Shown one piece after another: positions 1-8,550 of a stretch of DNA of 64,000 nucleotides. Every line of letters starts with the position of its first letter. The stretch's first letter is position 1. The DNA lies in NCBI RefSeq assembly GCF_009674685.1, contig NZ_WKJI01000007.1, forward strand, positions 1 through 64,000, written 5' to 3'. The translations under genes were made by a program, and so were the position numbers. The notes beneath the pieces are model-generated. The model had not been told where the DNA came from. It did not search any database and was given only the letters and a program-made list of their open reading frames with translations. The stretch is from Pedobacter puniceum. GTDB taxonomy: Bacteria; Bacteroidota; Bacteroidia; Sphingobacteriales; Sphingobacteriaceae.

Positions 1-1319
1 GAGCTTTCATGATGGTTCCTTCGGTTAATATAGGTTCTTTCGGATTAATCCTAACTGCATTTTTTGTGATTGCTATAGGTTTCTCCCTACAACAAACGGC
101 AGCCAATCCTTTTGCAGTAGCTTTAGGTACACCAGAGACCGGTGCCGATAGGTTAAATCTTGCCGGTGGAGTAAATAACTTTGGTTCTTTATTAGGGCCT
201 ATTATTGTAAGTATAATTTTATTTGGAACTGCAGCAGGTGCTGAGCCAAAAGCGGTAGAAATTACCTCTATCAATACCTTGTATTATATTTTGGGAGCTT
301 TGTTTATTGGAGTAGCAATTTTCTTTGCCATTTCTAAATTGCCCAAAGTTACCAGTGATGAACATATTGAGGCTAGTAAAAAAACAAATGGTCCTTTACT
401 GATTATGTTGGTAGCCTTTTTATTGATTTTAGCTGCCGACCCTTTGGCAAGTATGACAGGTATATCAGCAGCTATTTATGTTTATGCATCTTTACTTATT
501 GTGGTATTAACCTTATTCTTATCAAGCACAGCAGCAAGTAAAAAGCCCGAAGGCTGGGGAGCTATGAGATATCCTCAATTGATTTTAGGTATGCTAGCCA
601 TCTTCACTTATGTAGGGGTAGAGGTAAGTATACAAAGTAATTTTGGAGCCTTGTTAAATACACCAGAATTTGGTTCTTATCCAGAGGCAGAAATAGCGCC
701 TTTTATATCCCTATACTGGGGAAGTTTAATGATTGGTCGTTGGACAGGAGCAATATCAGCTTTCAATCTTAGTAAATCTGTTAAAAATATTTTAACTATT
801 GTGGTTCCCTTTATTGCCTTCGCGGTGATACTAGGTTTTAACCATATCAGCGGTACAGATATTGGCAATTTATACATCTATGCCATTTGTATTGTGGTAT
901 TGATAGCAGGCTTCTTTTACAGTCAAGAAAAACCAGCAAAAACTTTGGCTACTTTTTCTGTATTAGGCGTTATAGCTATGGTAATAGGTTTATTAACCAC
1001 CGGGCAAACGGCTACCTATGCTTTCATTAGCGGCGGTTTATGTTGTTCTATCATGTGGCCATGTATTTTCTCATTATCCATAACGGGATTAGGGAAATAT
1101 ACTAGTCAAGGGTCGTCATTTTTAATCATGATGATATTAGGCGGTGCAATAATTCCACCAGTACAAGGTATATTTGCCGATAATAGCGGTATCCATTTAT
1201 CTTACATTATCCCTGTAATATGTTTCGCTTATTTATTGTTTTTCGCTTGGAAAGTAAGTAAAGAACTACAGAAACAAGGTTTTGATGTAAATAAAATTGA
1301 AGCAGAAGGCGGTCATTAA
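1..1319 (+). CDS. MFS sugar permease, FucP/GluP-like, 5' end outside window
   Basis: Proton-coupled sugar transporter of the major facilitator superfamily in the inner membrane. The frame is open from base 3, so the two ATGs at 9 and 12 are internal and the N-terminus lies left of the window. The block [13 protein letters not shown] followed by [11 protein letters not shown] resembles the TM4-TM5 region of the L-fucose and glucose/galactose permease branch. That suggests roughly 100 residues, with the first three helices, are missing. The visible part is strongly hydrophobic, with about nine further membrane segments and a short hydrophilic C-terminal tail. The substrate cannot be read from sequence. 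The gene ends 33 nt before a cupin isomerase, which fits a sugar-use operon (inference). Confidence 0.85.
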   Translation, partial: AFMMVPSVNIGSFGLILTAFFVIAIGFSLQQTAANPFAVALGTPETGADRLNLAGGVNNFGSLLGPIIVSIILFGTAAGAEPKAVEITSINTLYYILGALFIGVAIFFAISKLPKVTSDEHIEASKKTNGPLLIMLVAFLLILAADPLASMTGISAAIYVYASLLIVVLTLFLSSTAASKKPEGWGAMRYPQLILGMLAIFTYVGVEVSIQSNFGALLNTPEFGSYPEAEIAPFISLYWGSLMIGRWTGAISAFNLSKSVKNILTIVVPFIAFAVILGFNHISGTDIGNLYIYAICIVVLIAGFFYSQEKPAKTLATFSVLGVIAMVIGLLTTGQTATYAFISGGLCCSIMWPCIFSLSITGLGKYTSQGSSFLIMMILGGAIIPPVQGIFADNSGIHLSYIIPVICFAYLLFFAWKVSKELQKQGFDVNKIEAEGGH

Positions 1320-1352
1320 TCAAAAAAGTATAAGAAATTCAAATAACAATAT

Positions 1353-1841
1353 ATGAAAAAGGAAATCTTTAAAAAGATAGAACAAGATTTAATACAACAA
1401 GGCTTTGAAATTGCAAATTATGATGACACCCGTCCTTGGGGAGGTTTTTTTGTGATTAACGAAGCACAAGCACAAAAATTTGCTGATACTTATTTTAACG
1501 GTCAGCAGGTAGGTCAACTTCAAATTGCGGGTAAATTAAGTCCTAAAATTTTAGTTGTAGAGCCACAAAAACGCTTATCATGGCAATACCATTTCCGTAG
1601 AGCAGAAATATGGAGGGTAGTGAGTGGTACAGTAGGTGTTGTTACTAGTGATACAGACGAAGAAGGCGAATTAAAAAGCTATAAGCCAGAAGAAATCATC
1701 ACCCTAAAAAAAGGAGAAAGACACCGTTTAGTAGGTTTAGATGATTGGGGTATTATAGCCGAAATATGGCAGCATACAGATAAAGACGCTCCATCTGATG
1801 AAGAAGACATAGTAAGATTACAGGATGACTTTGGTAGATAA
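1353..1841 (+). CDS. Cupin-type phosphomannose isomerase-like protein
   Basis: Small single-domain cupin of 162 residues. It carries the RPWG motif near residue 27 and a metal-binding cupin core around HFRRAEIW (about residue 81) and KKGERHRLV (about residue 119). This resembles the C-terminal isomerase half of type II mannose-6-phosphate isomerase/guanylyltransferase, here as a stand-alone domain. The likely reaction is isomerisation of a hexose phosphate in the cytoplasm, but sugar specificity is not visible. It starts 33 nt after the sugar permease and is followed by a strong terminator, so the two probably form the end of one transcript. An alternative is a cupin of unknown binding function. 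Confidence 0.8.
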   Translation: MKKEIFKKIEQDLIQQGFEIANYDDTRPWGGFFVINEAQAQKFADTYFNGQQVGQLQIAGKLSPKILVVEPQKRLSWQYHFRRAEIWRVVSGTVGVVTSDTDEEGELKSYKPEEIITLKKGERHRLVGLDDWGIIAEIWQHTDKDAPSDEEDIVRLQDDFGR

Positions 1842-1860
1842 GTCTACAAAATCTAGGATT

Positions 1861-1887
1861 AAAAGCAGCTTGATAAGCTGCTTTTTT
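1861..1887 (+). terminator. Rho-independent terminator after the cupin gene
   Basis: Perfect 11-bp stem AAAAGCAGCTT / AAGCTGCTTTT with a 3-nt loop GAT, running into TTTTTT. It lies 20 nt after the stop codon of the cupin gene and would end the permease-cupin transcript. Confidence 0.9.
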
Positions 1888-1993
1888 GTTTATAAAATTC
1901 AATAATCATATTTATTAGATTTTTTTTCGAGAAGCTATTCCTAATTCTTGTAAAATATCCCTAACTTTTGATAGTTTAACAAATTTTGTTTCC

Positions 1994-2764
1994 ATGAAAA
2001 AATCAATCATATCTACTTTAATTTTAGGCATTATCACCTCTATCATGACTTCATGTTCTGTGTTAAATCGTAGTTCAGAAAATCAATCATCTGCATATAA
2101 TCCTGTAATAGCTCATCGCGGAGCATGGAAAGCTTTACAATTGCCACAAAACTCCATAGCATCTTTAAATCAAGCCATCGCCTTAAAATGTTATGGATCT
2201 GAGTTTGATGTACATCTCACTAAAGACAATATTTTAGTGGTTAACCATGATCATGATTTTTTTGGTATCAACATAGAACAAGCAAATTATCAAGACTTAC
2301 TCGCAAAAAAATTAAGTAACGGAGAGTCTATACCAACCGCAGAAGCTTATTTAAAAGCAGGTTTAAAGCAAAAACAAACTAAGCTTATCTTGGAGTTAAA
2401 ACCATCTAAATTAGGGAAGGAGAGAACGCAGGAAGCAGCAGAACAAGTGGTGAATTTGATAAAAAAGCTAAAAGCAGAAAACATGGTGGAGTATATTTCT
2501 TTTAGTTACGATGCCCTTACGAAGATAAAAGAGCTCCTTCCTAAAGCAAAAGTAGCTTATTTAAATGGAGGCATAGCTCCACAACAACTAAAGCAAGATG
2601 GTATTGATGGTTTAGATTATCACTTCTCAGAATATAAAAAGAACCCTACTTGGATAAATGAAGCACATCAGTTAGGATTAACCATTAACGCTTGGACGGT
2701 AAATAATCCCATTGATATGAAACACTTGATAGCACAAAAAGTAGCATTTATCCCGAGTTACTGA
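1994..2764 (+). CDS. Glycerophosphodiester phosphodiesterase lipoprotein, C-terminus frameshifted
   Basis: GDPD-family hydrolase that splits glycerophosphodiesters into glycerol 3-phosphate and an alcohol. The N-terminus is a lipoprotein signal with lipobox-like IMTSC (Cys about 21), so it is probably membrane-anchored outside the cytoplasm. The catalytic signature is present: AHRGAW near residue 40, EFDVHLTKD near 74, a following NHDHD, and LILELKP near 130. The end is odd. In frame it stops after VAFIPSY, whereas the family normally ends with a TDxP-type motif and a short helix. Codons 2752-2787 in another frame read PELLIKVLAEK and then a stop, which looks like the expected tail. A deletion of 3n+1 bases (about 13) near 2751 would explain this. 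The core is intact, so activity may remain. Confidence 0.85.
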   Translation: MKKSIISTLILGIITSIMTSCSVLNRSSENQSSAYNPVIAHRGAWKALQLPQNSIASLNQAIALKCYGSEFDVHLTKDNILVVNHDHDFFGINIEQANYQDLLAKKLSNGESIPTAEAYLKAGLKQKQTKLILELKPSKLGKERTQEAAEQVVNLIKKLKAENMVEYISFSYDALTKIKELLPKAKVAYLNGGIAPQQLKQDGIDGLDYHFSEYKKNPTWINEAHQLGLTINAWTVNNPIDMKHLIAQKVAFIPSY

Positions 2765-2926
2765 TAAAGGTGTTGGCAGAGAAATAATTTTTTTATTTCT
2801 ATTTCTAGATAGTAATATTAGTCCTTTCTAAAATTGTATCCTAATTTATTTGCGAGGTATCCTCCTTATAGAGGAGGTAGAAAAATTAATTGTAAGCAGC
2901 AGTATTTTCATGAGAAGACACCCAAC

Positions 2927-2994
2927 CTTCTTCGAGACTCGTTCGACAATCCTTCGATAAAATAGGGGTATTTCTCGAACAACTCTCGAAGAAG
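2927..2994. repeat. Imperfect inverted repeat, 20-bp arms
   Basis: Left arm 2927-2946 (CTTCTTCGAGA, CTC, GTTCGA) is complementary to right arm 2975-2994 (TCGAAC, AAC, TCTCGAAGAAG), apart from a 3-nt internal mismatch, with a 28-nt loop. Further TTCGA / TCGAA words lie in and beside the loop. No T-run follows, so it does not look like a terminator. It could be a REP-like or decayed mobile hairpin. Confidence 0.75.
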
Positions 2995-3020
2995 CCTCGA
3001 AGCGGTCTCTTGTTTTTCTC

Positions 3021-3070
3021 GCAAAAGCTCGCAAATGCCCGCAAAAGCCCGCAAAGTTCGGCAAATTGCG
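3021..3070. repeat. 10-bp tandem repeat, five copies
   Basis: Five consecutive decamers: GCAAAAGCTC, GCAAATGCCC, GCAAAAGCCC, GCAAAGTTCG, GCAAATTGCG. The first three or four are close copies of GCAAAAGCCC and the last two are decayed. The period equals one DNA helical turn. The array is noncoding as far as I can tell. Confidence 0.8.
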
Positions 3071-3224
3071 TGTCCCATGTTAATGAAAACCAAATAAGAT
3101 TTTAAATTGCAAATCTTAAAAACTCTCTATATACTCTTAGTTGATGTTTCAGTTTTCAATTCTAACTTAGTTTTTTAACTTTATTTTACCTCAAAAAAAT
3201 CAATCTTTTATCAATAAAAAACAA

Positions 3225-3232
3225 TAATTTTG
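3225..3232 (+). promoter_or_regulatory. Putative -7 promoter element for thrS operon
   Basis: TAATTTTG matches the Bacteroidota -7 consensus TAnnTTTG. I do not see a clear TTTG -33 box at the usual 19-21 nt distance, so this rests on the -7 match and its position about 70 nt ahead of the thrS start. Confidence 0.45.
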
Positions 3233-3242
3233 CCGGCCTTAT

Positions 3243-3264
3243 AACACTTCATTGTATAAGTGTT
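3243..3264 (+). promoter_or_regulatory. Hairpin in the thrS leader
   Basis: Perfect 7-bp inverted repeat AACACTT / AAGTGTT with an 8-nt loop, between the putative promoter and the thrS start codon. thrS is known to be leader-controlled in several bacteria, but I see no T-box and cannot assign a mechanism here. Confidence 0.45.
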
Positions 3265-3304
3265 TTGCATATTATTTTTTAACAAATATCAATCATAGTT
3301 GTAC

Positions 3305-5230
3305 ATGATTAAAATTACACTTCCCGATGGTTCTATAAGGGAATATGAAAAAGGAACCAGTGCTCATCAAATTGCCTTATCTATTTCAGAAGGCTTAGCC
3401 AGAAACGTATTAGCCGCCGTAGTAGATGGCGAAGTTTGGGATGCTTCAAGACCTATCGAGCATGATGCATCTTTAAAGTTATTAACCTGGAATGATGCCG
3501 ATGGAAAATCTACATTCTGGCATTCATCTGCTCACTTGTTGGCAGAAGCCTTGGAAGCTTTATATCCAGGAACAAAATTTGGTATTGGCCCGGCTATAGA
3601 AACAGGTTTTTATTACGATGTTGATTTCGGAGAACATCAGATTTCTTCTGACGATTTTAAGAAAATAGAAGATAAAATTATTGAACTTGCCAAAACAAAG
3701 TCTGAATACAGCAGAAAGTCTGTTTCTAAAGCAGAAGCGTTGAAGTATTTTGAAGAAAAAGGCGATGAATATAAATTAGATTTAATCAAAGACCTTGAGG
3801 ATGGTAAAATCACTTTCTATACACAAGGTAATTTTACCGATTTATGTCGTGGTCCACATATTCCTAATACTGGTTTCATAAAAGCTGTAAAGCTGATGAA
3901 CGTTGCAGGCGCTTATTGGAGAGGTGATGAAAGCAGAAAGCAGTTGACACGTATTTATGGTGTAACTTTTCCTAAACAAAGCGAGCTTACCGAATATCTT
4001 CAAATGATTGAGGAAGCTAAGAAAAGAGATCACCGTAAGTTAGGAAAAGAACTAGAGCTCTTTACTTTCTCAGAAAAAGTAGGGATGGGTTTACCATTAT
4101 GGTTGCCTAAAGGAACTGCTTTAAGAGAAAGATTAGTTAATTTCTTGCAAAAAGCTCAGCAAAAAGCAGGTTATGATCAAGTAATCACCCCACATATTGG
4201 ACATAAAAATCTATATGTAACCTCTGGGCATTACGATAAATATGGTGCAGATTCTTTTCAGCCTATTAAAACTCCGCAAGAAGGTGAAGAGTTTTTCTTG
4301 AAGCCAATGAACTGTCCGCACCATTGCGAAATCTATAAATCTAAACCAAGATCTTATAAAGATTTACCAGTAAGATTAGCCGAGTTTGGTACTGTTTATC
4401 GTTACGAGCAAAGTGGCGAGCTACATGGTTTAACAAGGGTAAGAGGCTTTACACAAGATGATGCTCACTTATTTTGTAGGCCAGATCAGGTTAAAGAAGA
4501 ATTTAAAAAGGTTATCGATTTAGTTTTATATGTTTTCAAAGCTTTAGGCTTTGAGAACTATACTGCTCAGGTATCATTAAGAGACCCTGAGAATAAAGCC
4601 AAGTATATAGGTTCTGATGAAAATTGGCAATTGGCAGAGCAAGCTATTGTTGAAGCAGCAGAAGAAAAGGGTTTACCAACCGTGGTAGAGTTAGGTGAAG
4701 CAGCATTTTACGGGCCTAAACTAGATTTTATGGTAAAGGATGCTTTGGGTAGAAAATGGCAACTAGGAACCATACAGGTAGATTATAATTTACCAGAAAG
4801 GTTTGAGCTAGAATATACCGGAAGCGATAATCAAAAACACCGTCCAGTAATGATTCATAGAGCACCTTTTGGTTCTCTAGAAAGGTTTGTGGCTGTTTTG
4901 ATTGAGCATTGCGCCGGAAACTTCCCATTATGGCTTACGCCTGAGCAATTTATCGTTTTACCTATTTCAGAAAAATTTGAAGATTATGGTAAAAAAGTTT
5001 TAGAATCTTTAAATAATTCCGATATTCGCGGTTTGATTGATTTGCGGGATGAGAAAATTGGAAGGAAGATTAGAGATGCTGAAATCAAAAAACTACCTTA
5101 TATGCTTATTATAGGCGAGAAAGAAATGCAAGAAGGCATGGTTTCTGTACGTAAGCATGGTGAGGGAGATAAAGGAAGCATGACTTTAGAAGAGTTCCAA
5201 AATCATCTTCAACAAGAAATCATCATATAA
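3305..5230 (+). CDS. thrS: Threonyl-tRNA synthetase
   Basis: Class II aminoacyl-tRNA synthetase that charges tRNA-Thr in the cytoplasm. At 641 residues it is full length. Domains in order are the N-terminal TGS domain ([10 protein letters not shown] onward), the editing domain with [11 protein letters not shown] near residue 73, the class II catalytic core with [10 protein letters not shown], the [12 protein letters not shown] loop, motif 3 around [11 protein letters not shown], and a C-terminal anticodon-binding domain. I chose the ATG at 3305; a TTG two codons earlier (3299) is possible but less likely. It leads a translation operon with infC, rpmI and rplT. The infC start lies only 21 nt after the thrS stop, in the same frame. 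Confidence 0.97.
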   Translation: MIKITLPDGSIREYEKGTSAHQIALSISEGLARNVLAAVVDGEVWDASRPIEHDASLKLLTWNDADGKSTFWHSSAHLLAEALEALYPGTKFGIGPAIETGFYYDVDFGEHQISSDDFKKIEDKIIELAKTKSEYSRKSVSKAEALKYFEEKGDEYKLDLIKDLEDGKITFYTQGNFTDLCRGPHIPNTGFIKAVKLMNVAGAYWRGDESRKQLTRIYGVTFPKQSELTEYLQMIEEAKKRDHRKLGKELELFTFSEKVGMGLPLWLPKGTALRERLVNFLQKAQQKAGYDQVITPHIGHKNLYVTSGHYDKYGADSFQPIKTPQEGEEFFLKPMNCPHHCEIYKSKPRSYKDLPVRLAEFGTVYRYEQSGELHGLTRVRGFTQDDAHLFCRPDQVKEEFKKVIDLVLYVFKALGFENYTAQVSLRDPENKAKYIGSDENWQLAEQAIVEAAEEKGLPTVVELGEAAFYGPKLDFMVKDALGRKWQLGTIQVDYNLPERFELEYTGSDNQKHRPVMIHRAPFGSLERFVAVLIEHCAGNFPLWLTPEQFIVLPISEKFEDYGKKVLESLNNSDIRGLIDLRDEKIGRKIRDAEIKKLPYMLIIGEKEMQEGMVSVRKHGEGDKGSMTLEEFQNHLQQEIII

Positions 5231-5240
5231 ATAAATAACT

Positions 5241-5254
5241 GGAGGACTATTATT
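5241..5254 (+). promoter_or_regulatory. Strong Shine-Dalgarno and AUU start site of infC
   Basis: GGAGG at 5241-5245 is followed 6 nt later by ATT ATT-phase codons; the ATT at 5252-5254 is the best-spaced start. No ATG lies near the beginning of the infC frame, and the next candidate, TTG at 5264, is 18 nt from the GGAGG. An AUU start is the known autoregulatory signature of infC in other bacteria, because IF-3 itself rejects non-standard start codons. A strong Shine-Dalgarno is rare in this phylum and stands out here. Confidence 0.75.
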
Positions 5255-5809
5255 AGACCAAAATTGAATCCGAATAACAGAAGCAGAAGAACCACAGAGC
5301 CAGCTCATAATATCAACAGACGTATTAGAGCTAGGGAAGTTAGGGTAGTAGGCGAGGATATTGAACAGGGCGTATACCCTATAGAAAAAGCATTGCAGAT
5401 GGCAGAAGAGTTGGAACTCGACTTAGTTGAGATTTCACCTAATGCAAATCCGCCAGTATGTAAAATTGTTGATTACAATAAGTTTGTTTACGAGCAAAAG
5501 AAGAAGCTTAAAGAAATCAAAGCAAATGCAAAACAAACTGTTATTAAGGAGATTCGTTTCGGTCCTAATACCAGTGATCATGATTTTCAATTTAAACTAA
5601 AGCATGCCGTTAGCTTTTTAGAAGCGGGTGAAAAAGTAAGAGCTTACGTTCACTTTAAAGGTAGAGCTATTGTTTATAAAGAGCAAGGAGAGATTTTATT
5701 ATTAAAATTTGCCCAGGCTTTAGAAGATTATGGAAAAGTAGAACTACTTCCTAAGTTAGAAGGGAAGAGAATGTTCTTAACAGTAGCGCCTAAAACGTTA
5801 AAAAAATAA
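5252..5809 (+). CDS. infC: Translation initiation factor IF-3
   Basis: Binds the 30S subunit, prevents premature 50S joining and proofreads start codon and initiator tRNA. Length is 185 residues with the AUU start used here, or 181 from TTG 5264. The N-terminal domain carries [14 protein letters not shown] and [17 protein letters not shown], which is the family signature. A Lys-rich linker around [11 protein letters not shown] follows, and then the C-terminal domain with [11 protein letters not shown] and [11 protein letters not shown]. It lies between thrS and rpmI, the conserved order. Translation is probably self-limited through the AUU codon (known for the family, inferred here). Confidence 0.95.
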   Translation: MRPKLNPNNRSRRTTEPAHNINRRIRAREVRVVGEDIEQGVYPIEKALQMAEELELDLVEISPNANPPVCKIVDYNKFVYEQKKKLKEIKANAKQTVIKEIRFGPNTSDHDFQFKLKHAVSFLEAGEKVRAYVHFKGRAIVYKEQGEILLLKFAQALEDYGKVELLPKLEGKRMFLTVAPKTLKK

Positions 5810-5840
5810 ATATCCACAGGTTAAATTAAAAAGCATAATT

Positions 5841-6041
5841 ATGCCAAAAATGAAAACCAATTCTAGTGCAAAAAAGCGTTTTTCGCTTACTGGAACAGGT
5901 AAAATCAAAAGAAAGAGTGCTTACAAAAGTCACATCTTAACTAAGAAGACTACAAAGCAAAAACGTAACTTAACTCATACTACATATGTAAATGATGGAG
6001 ATATGGGAAATGTTAAACGTATGCTTTGTATCGGAAAGTAA
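5841..6041 (+). CDS. rpmI: 50S ribosomal protein L35
   Basis: Small basic ribosomal protein of 66 residues, the normal length. It begins [14 protein letters not shown] and has the L35 signature of Lys/Arg-rich stretches separated by [16 protein letters not shown]. It binds 23S rRNA in the large subunit. It lies 31 nt after infC and 74 nt before rplT, as in most bacteria. No Shine-Dalgarno sequence is visible ahead of the ATG, in contrast to infC. Confidence 0.97.
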   Translation: MPKMKTNSSAKKRFSLTGTGKIKRKSAYKSHILTKKTTKQKRNLTHTTYVNDGDMGNVKRMLCIGK

Positions 6042-6115
6042 TTAATTTATTAACCAGGTATCCGGTAGTAAGAATTCTGAAATACGAATCGCCGTTTATC
6101 AAAATCATTTAAAAT

Positions 6116-6460
6116 ATGCCACGTTCGGTTAACGCAGTAGCGTCAAGAAGAAGAAGAAAAAAAATCTTAGGTTTAGCCAAAGGCTACTGGGGTTCAAGAA
6201 GCAAGGTTTACACCATTGCTAAAAATACTGTTGAAAAAGGTTTGCAATATGCTTTCCGCGACAGAAAAGTTAAAAAGAGAGAGTTCAGAGCTTTATGGAT
6301 TCAGCGTATTAACGCAGGAGCCCGTCAGTACGGTATCTCTTATTCTCAATTAATGGGAAAACTAGCTGCAAAAAACATAGGTTTAAACAGAAAAGTTTTG
6401 GCTGATTTAGCGATGAATCATCCAGAAGCTTTCAAAGCTATTGTTGATACAGTAAAATAA
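6116..6460 (+). CDS. rplT: 50S ribosomal protein L20
   Basis: Large-subunit assembly protein of 114 residues, full length. The extended basic N-terminus ([16 protein letters not shown]) and the globular end containing [13 protein letters not shown] and SYSQLMGKL are typical. L20 binds 23S rRNA early in assembly, and in some bacteria it represses its own operon; no operator-like fold was recognised in the 74-nt gap ahead of it. It is the last gene of thrS-infC-rpmI-rplT and is followed by a strong terminator. Confidence 0.97.
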   Translation: MPRSVNAVASRRRRKKILGLAKGYWGSRSKVYTIAKNTVEKGLQYAFRDRKVKKREFRALWIQRINAGARQYGISYSQLMGKLAAKNIGLNRKVLADLAMNHPEAFKAIVDTVK

Positions 6461-6487
6461 AAAAATCACGTTTTAGGATCATAAAGA

Positions 6488-6522
6488 AAAGGAATCAAAC
6501 TTATTTGGTTCCTTTTTTTTTT
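6488..6522 (+). terminator. Rho-independent terminator of thrS-rplT operon
   Basis: A 12-bp stem AAAGGAATCAAA / TTTGGTTCCTTT with one G-U pair and a CTTA loop, followed by T-rich sequence to 6522. It starts 28 nt after the rplT stop. Confidence 0.9.
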
Positions 6523-6623
6523 GAGCAAATGTTGGCTATCGCTTTTTAGTTAAATTATTAACTATTTTTTTTAAATGTTATTTTCATGATTGAAGAAATA
6601 CTTATCTTAGTGCAGTAGCTCTC

Positions 6624-8381
6624 ATGAATAATCTCTCAATTTTAAACCTATCCTTGAACAAGCTACTTTCTACAGAATCAGATTCTTTAGAAAGAGCCAA
6701 GATTAAAATTTTATTTTCCTTACTTGTTTTAGCTTTAGTAAAAGTAATTGTAGTAGCAAGTACAGCTTGGTATTTCCAACAGGGTTTTCAGCTTAACAGA
6801 GCAGTTTTCTTCGGCAGTATTTACGTTATCATCTTAAAATTGATGTTGTCTAGAAAAATTAGTTTTTCTAAAACAAGTCACTTCATGATTTTAATAGGCT
6901 TAATCATCATTTGGTCTAATATTTTTATGGTGAATAGAGATTTTAACTTAGTAGCTATACAGTTTGCCTTCATGCTCATCATGAGTAGTTTTTACTTAAT
7001 AGGCTCTAGATTTGCTATTATTGCCTCTTTGTTAGCTTGTTTGCCTGTTATGTTAGATTTAATGTTTGATATTAAAGGCTTTATCATAAAGCAAACGGCG
7101 GTTCCCTTAGCTTCTCCAGGTTATGAAATTTTGGTGGCTTTAAATTTTCTTACGGTTATAGTTGCACATTACTTTTTTAATCAGGCATTCTCGGCAAATA
7201 TTGCTACGCAGATAGAGCTTAATAAAAAGTTAGAAATAGCAGTTCAAGAAGCTAATCAAGCAGCCCAGTCCAAATCAGACTTTTTGTCGGCAATGTCTCA
7301 TGAATTAAGAACGCCTCTTAATGCCGTTATAGGTATTACTGATTTGTTTTTGTCTAACCCTAAAAGTAATGATAAGGAAGAAAATTTGAATATACTAAAG
7401 TTTTCCTCCATGAGTTTGCAAGCTTTAATTAATGATATTCTAGATTTTAATAAACTAAGTTCCAATAAATTAAGTTTAGATATCCAAAAAGTTAATCTTT
7501 TTGAATTGGTTAGCAACTTATGTTCTACCATGAAGCTTCAATTTGAGGAAAAGAATATTAACCTTGTGGTAGTTATAGATGAGCAACTACAAAATCTAAA
7601 TGTCTTATCAGATTCGACTAGAATAACACAAATCTTATATAACCTTGTTGGTAATGCTTTGAAATTTACAGCCCAAGGGAGTGTGAAGGTGAGTTTAAAA
7701 GTAATATCTAAAGATAAAGAACAAATAAATGTTGAATTCTCTGTCGAAGATACCGGGATAGGTATAAGTAAAGAACAACAACAAATTGTTTTTGAACCTT
7801 TTATGCAAGCTACAGCAAACATTGCTAGAAATTATGGCGGAACAGGTTTAGGATTGGCCATTGTAAGAAATTTATTAAATCTGTTTGATAGTGATATTCA
7901 CTTAGAAAGTGCTCCTAATCAAGGTTCTAAATTTTATTTTAATTTAAATTTATGGACAAATGAAAGTTTTGATGATATAGATTTAGAGCCCGATACGACT
8001 TTTCAAGATCTAAGTGAGATAAAAATTTTGGTAGCGGAAGATCATCCTATGAACAGACTGCTTCTAAAAAAAGTATTAAATAATTGGAATAACAAACCCA
8101 CATTCGCAGAAAACGGAAGAGAAGTGCTTGAAAAACTAAAAGAAGAAAATTTTGATATTGTTTTGATGGATTTATATATGCCAGTATTGGATGGTTATGC
8201 AGCAACTAAACATATTAGAGCAATGGATGATAAGACTAAAGCTCAACTTCCTATTTTAGCTTTTACGGCTTCTGTATCAGAGCATCTTTATTCAGATATA
8301 AAAGAAGCTGGTATGAACGATTACTTGTGTAAACCATTTAAACCATTAGAGCTTTACCAAAAACTTCTTGGCTTGGTATAG
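6624..8381 (+). CDS. Hybrid sensor histidine kinase with C-terminal receiver
   Basis: Membrane two-component sensor of 585 residues. The first 190 or so residues hold about six hydrophobic segments and no recognisable periplasmic sensor domain, so sensing may be within the membrane. A short coiled-coil leads to the HisKA domain with SHELRTPLNAVIG (phospho-acceptor His226). The HATPase domain has VGNALKF (N box), VEDTGIGIS (G1) and GGTGLGLAI (G2). The receiver domain spans about residues 468-585, with VAEDHPMN, phospho-acceptor Asp516 in LMDLYMPV, and CKPFKP. No separate response regulator lies beside it, so output probably passes through phosphotransfer elsewhere. The signal is unknown. Confidence 0.93.
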   Translation: MNNLSILNLSLNKLLSTESDSLERAKIKILFSLLVLALVKVIVVASTAWYFQQGFQLNRAVFFGSIYVIILKLMLSRKISFSKTSHFMILIGLIIIWSNIFMVNRDFNLVAIQFAFMLIMSSFYLIGSRFAIIASLLACLPVMLDLMFDIKGFIIKQTAVPLASPGYEILVALNFLTVIVAHYFFNQAFSANIATQIELNKKLEIAVQEANQAAQSKSDFLSAMSHELRTPLNAVIGITDLFLSNPKSNDKEENLNILKFSSMSLQALINDILDFNKLSSNKLSLDIQKVNLFELVSNLCSTMKLQFEEKNINLVVVIDEQLQNLNVLSDSTRITQILYNLVGNALKFTAQGSVKVSLKVISKDKEQINVEFSVEDTGIGISKEQQQIVFEPFMQATANIARNYGGTGLGLAIVRNLLNLFDSDIHLESAPNQGSKFYFNLNLWTNESFDDIDLEPDTTFQDLSEIKILVAEDHPMNRLLLKKVLNNWNNKPTFAENGREVLEKLKEENFDIVLMDLYMPVLDGYAATKHIRAMDDKTKAQLPILAFTASVSEHLYSDIKEAGMNDYLCKPFKPLELYQKLLGLV

Positions 8382-8550
8382 TTGTCTAAAAAAAGAAACA
8401 CAGCATTTTTATATAAGCTTAAATTTTTATAGCTAAAATCATTAAGCTAATTATCAATTTAAACATTCATTCTCTAGTTAATATAAAGTCTAATAGATTT
8501 TAGGGTTCGTAATTTGTTTGGCATGCTTTGTAACAAATAAATTAACGAAC

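Larger units (their letters stand above)
2788..3224. other. Gene-free stretch with repeats (about 440 bp)
   Basis: No convincing gene lies between the glycerophosphodiesterase and thrS. Two overlapping minus-strand open frames of 61 and 72 codons cover 2846-3093, but they match no family I know, are rich in Arg/Leu/Phe because of the repeats beneath them, and lack a signal or domain. The stretch contains a small hairpin (2861-2877, CCTCCT / AGGAGG), a large imperfect inverted repeat and a 10-bp tandem repeat, each described separately. Bases about 2920-3070 are clearly GC-richer than the flanks. The rest, 3075-3224, is AT-rich sequence leading to the thrS promoter. Confidence 0.6.

Noticed and set aside
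2780-2800. Possible terminator AGAAATAA / TTATTTCT after the glycerophosphodiesterase
   Set aside because: The stem is all A-T apart from one pair, and no T-run follows on the plus strand, so it is too weak to list.
2846-3093. Two overlapping minus-strand open frames of 61 and 72 codons
   Set aside because: They arise from the inverted and tandem repeats beneath them, show no domain or signal, and overlap each other in different frames.
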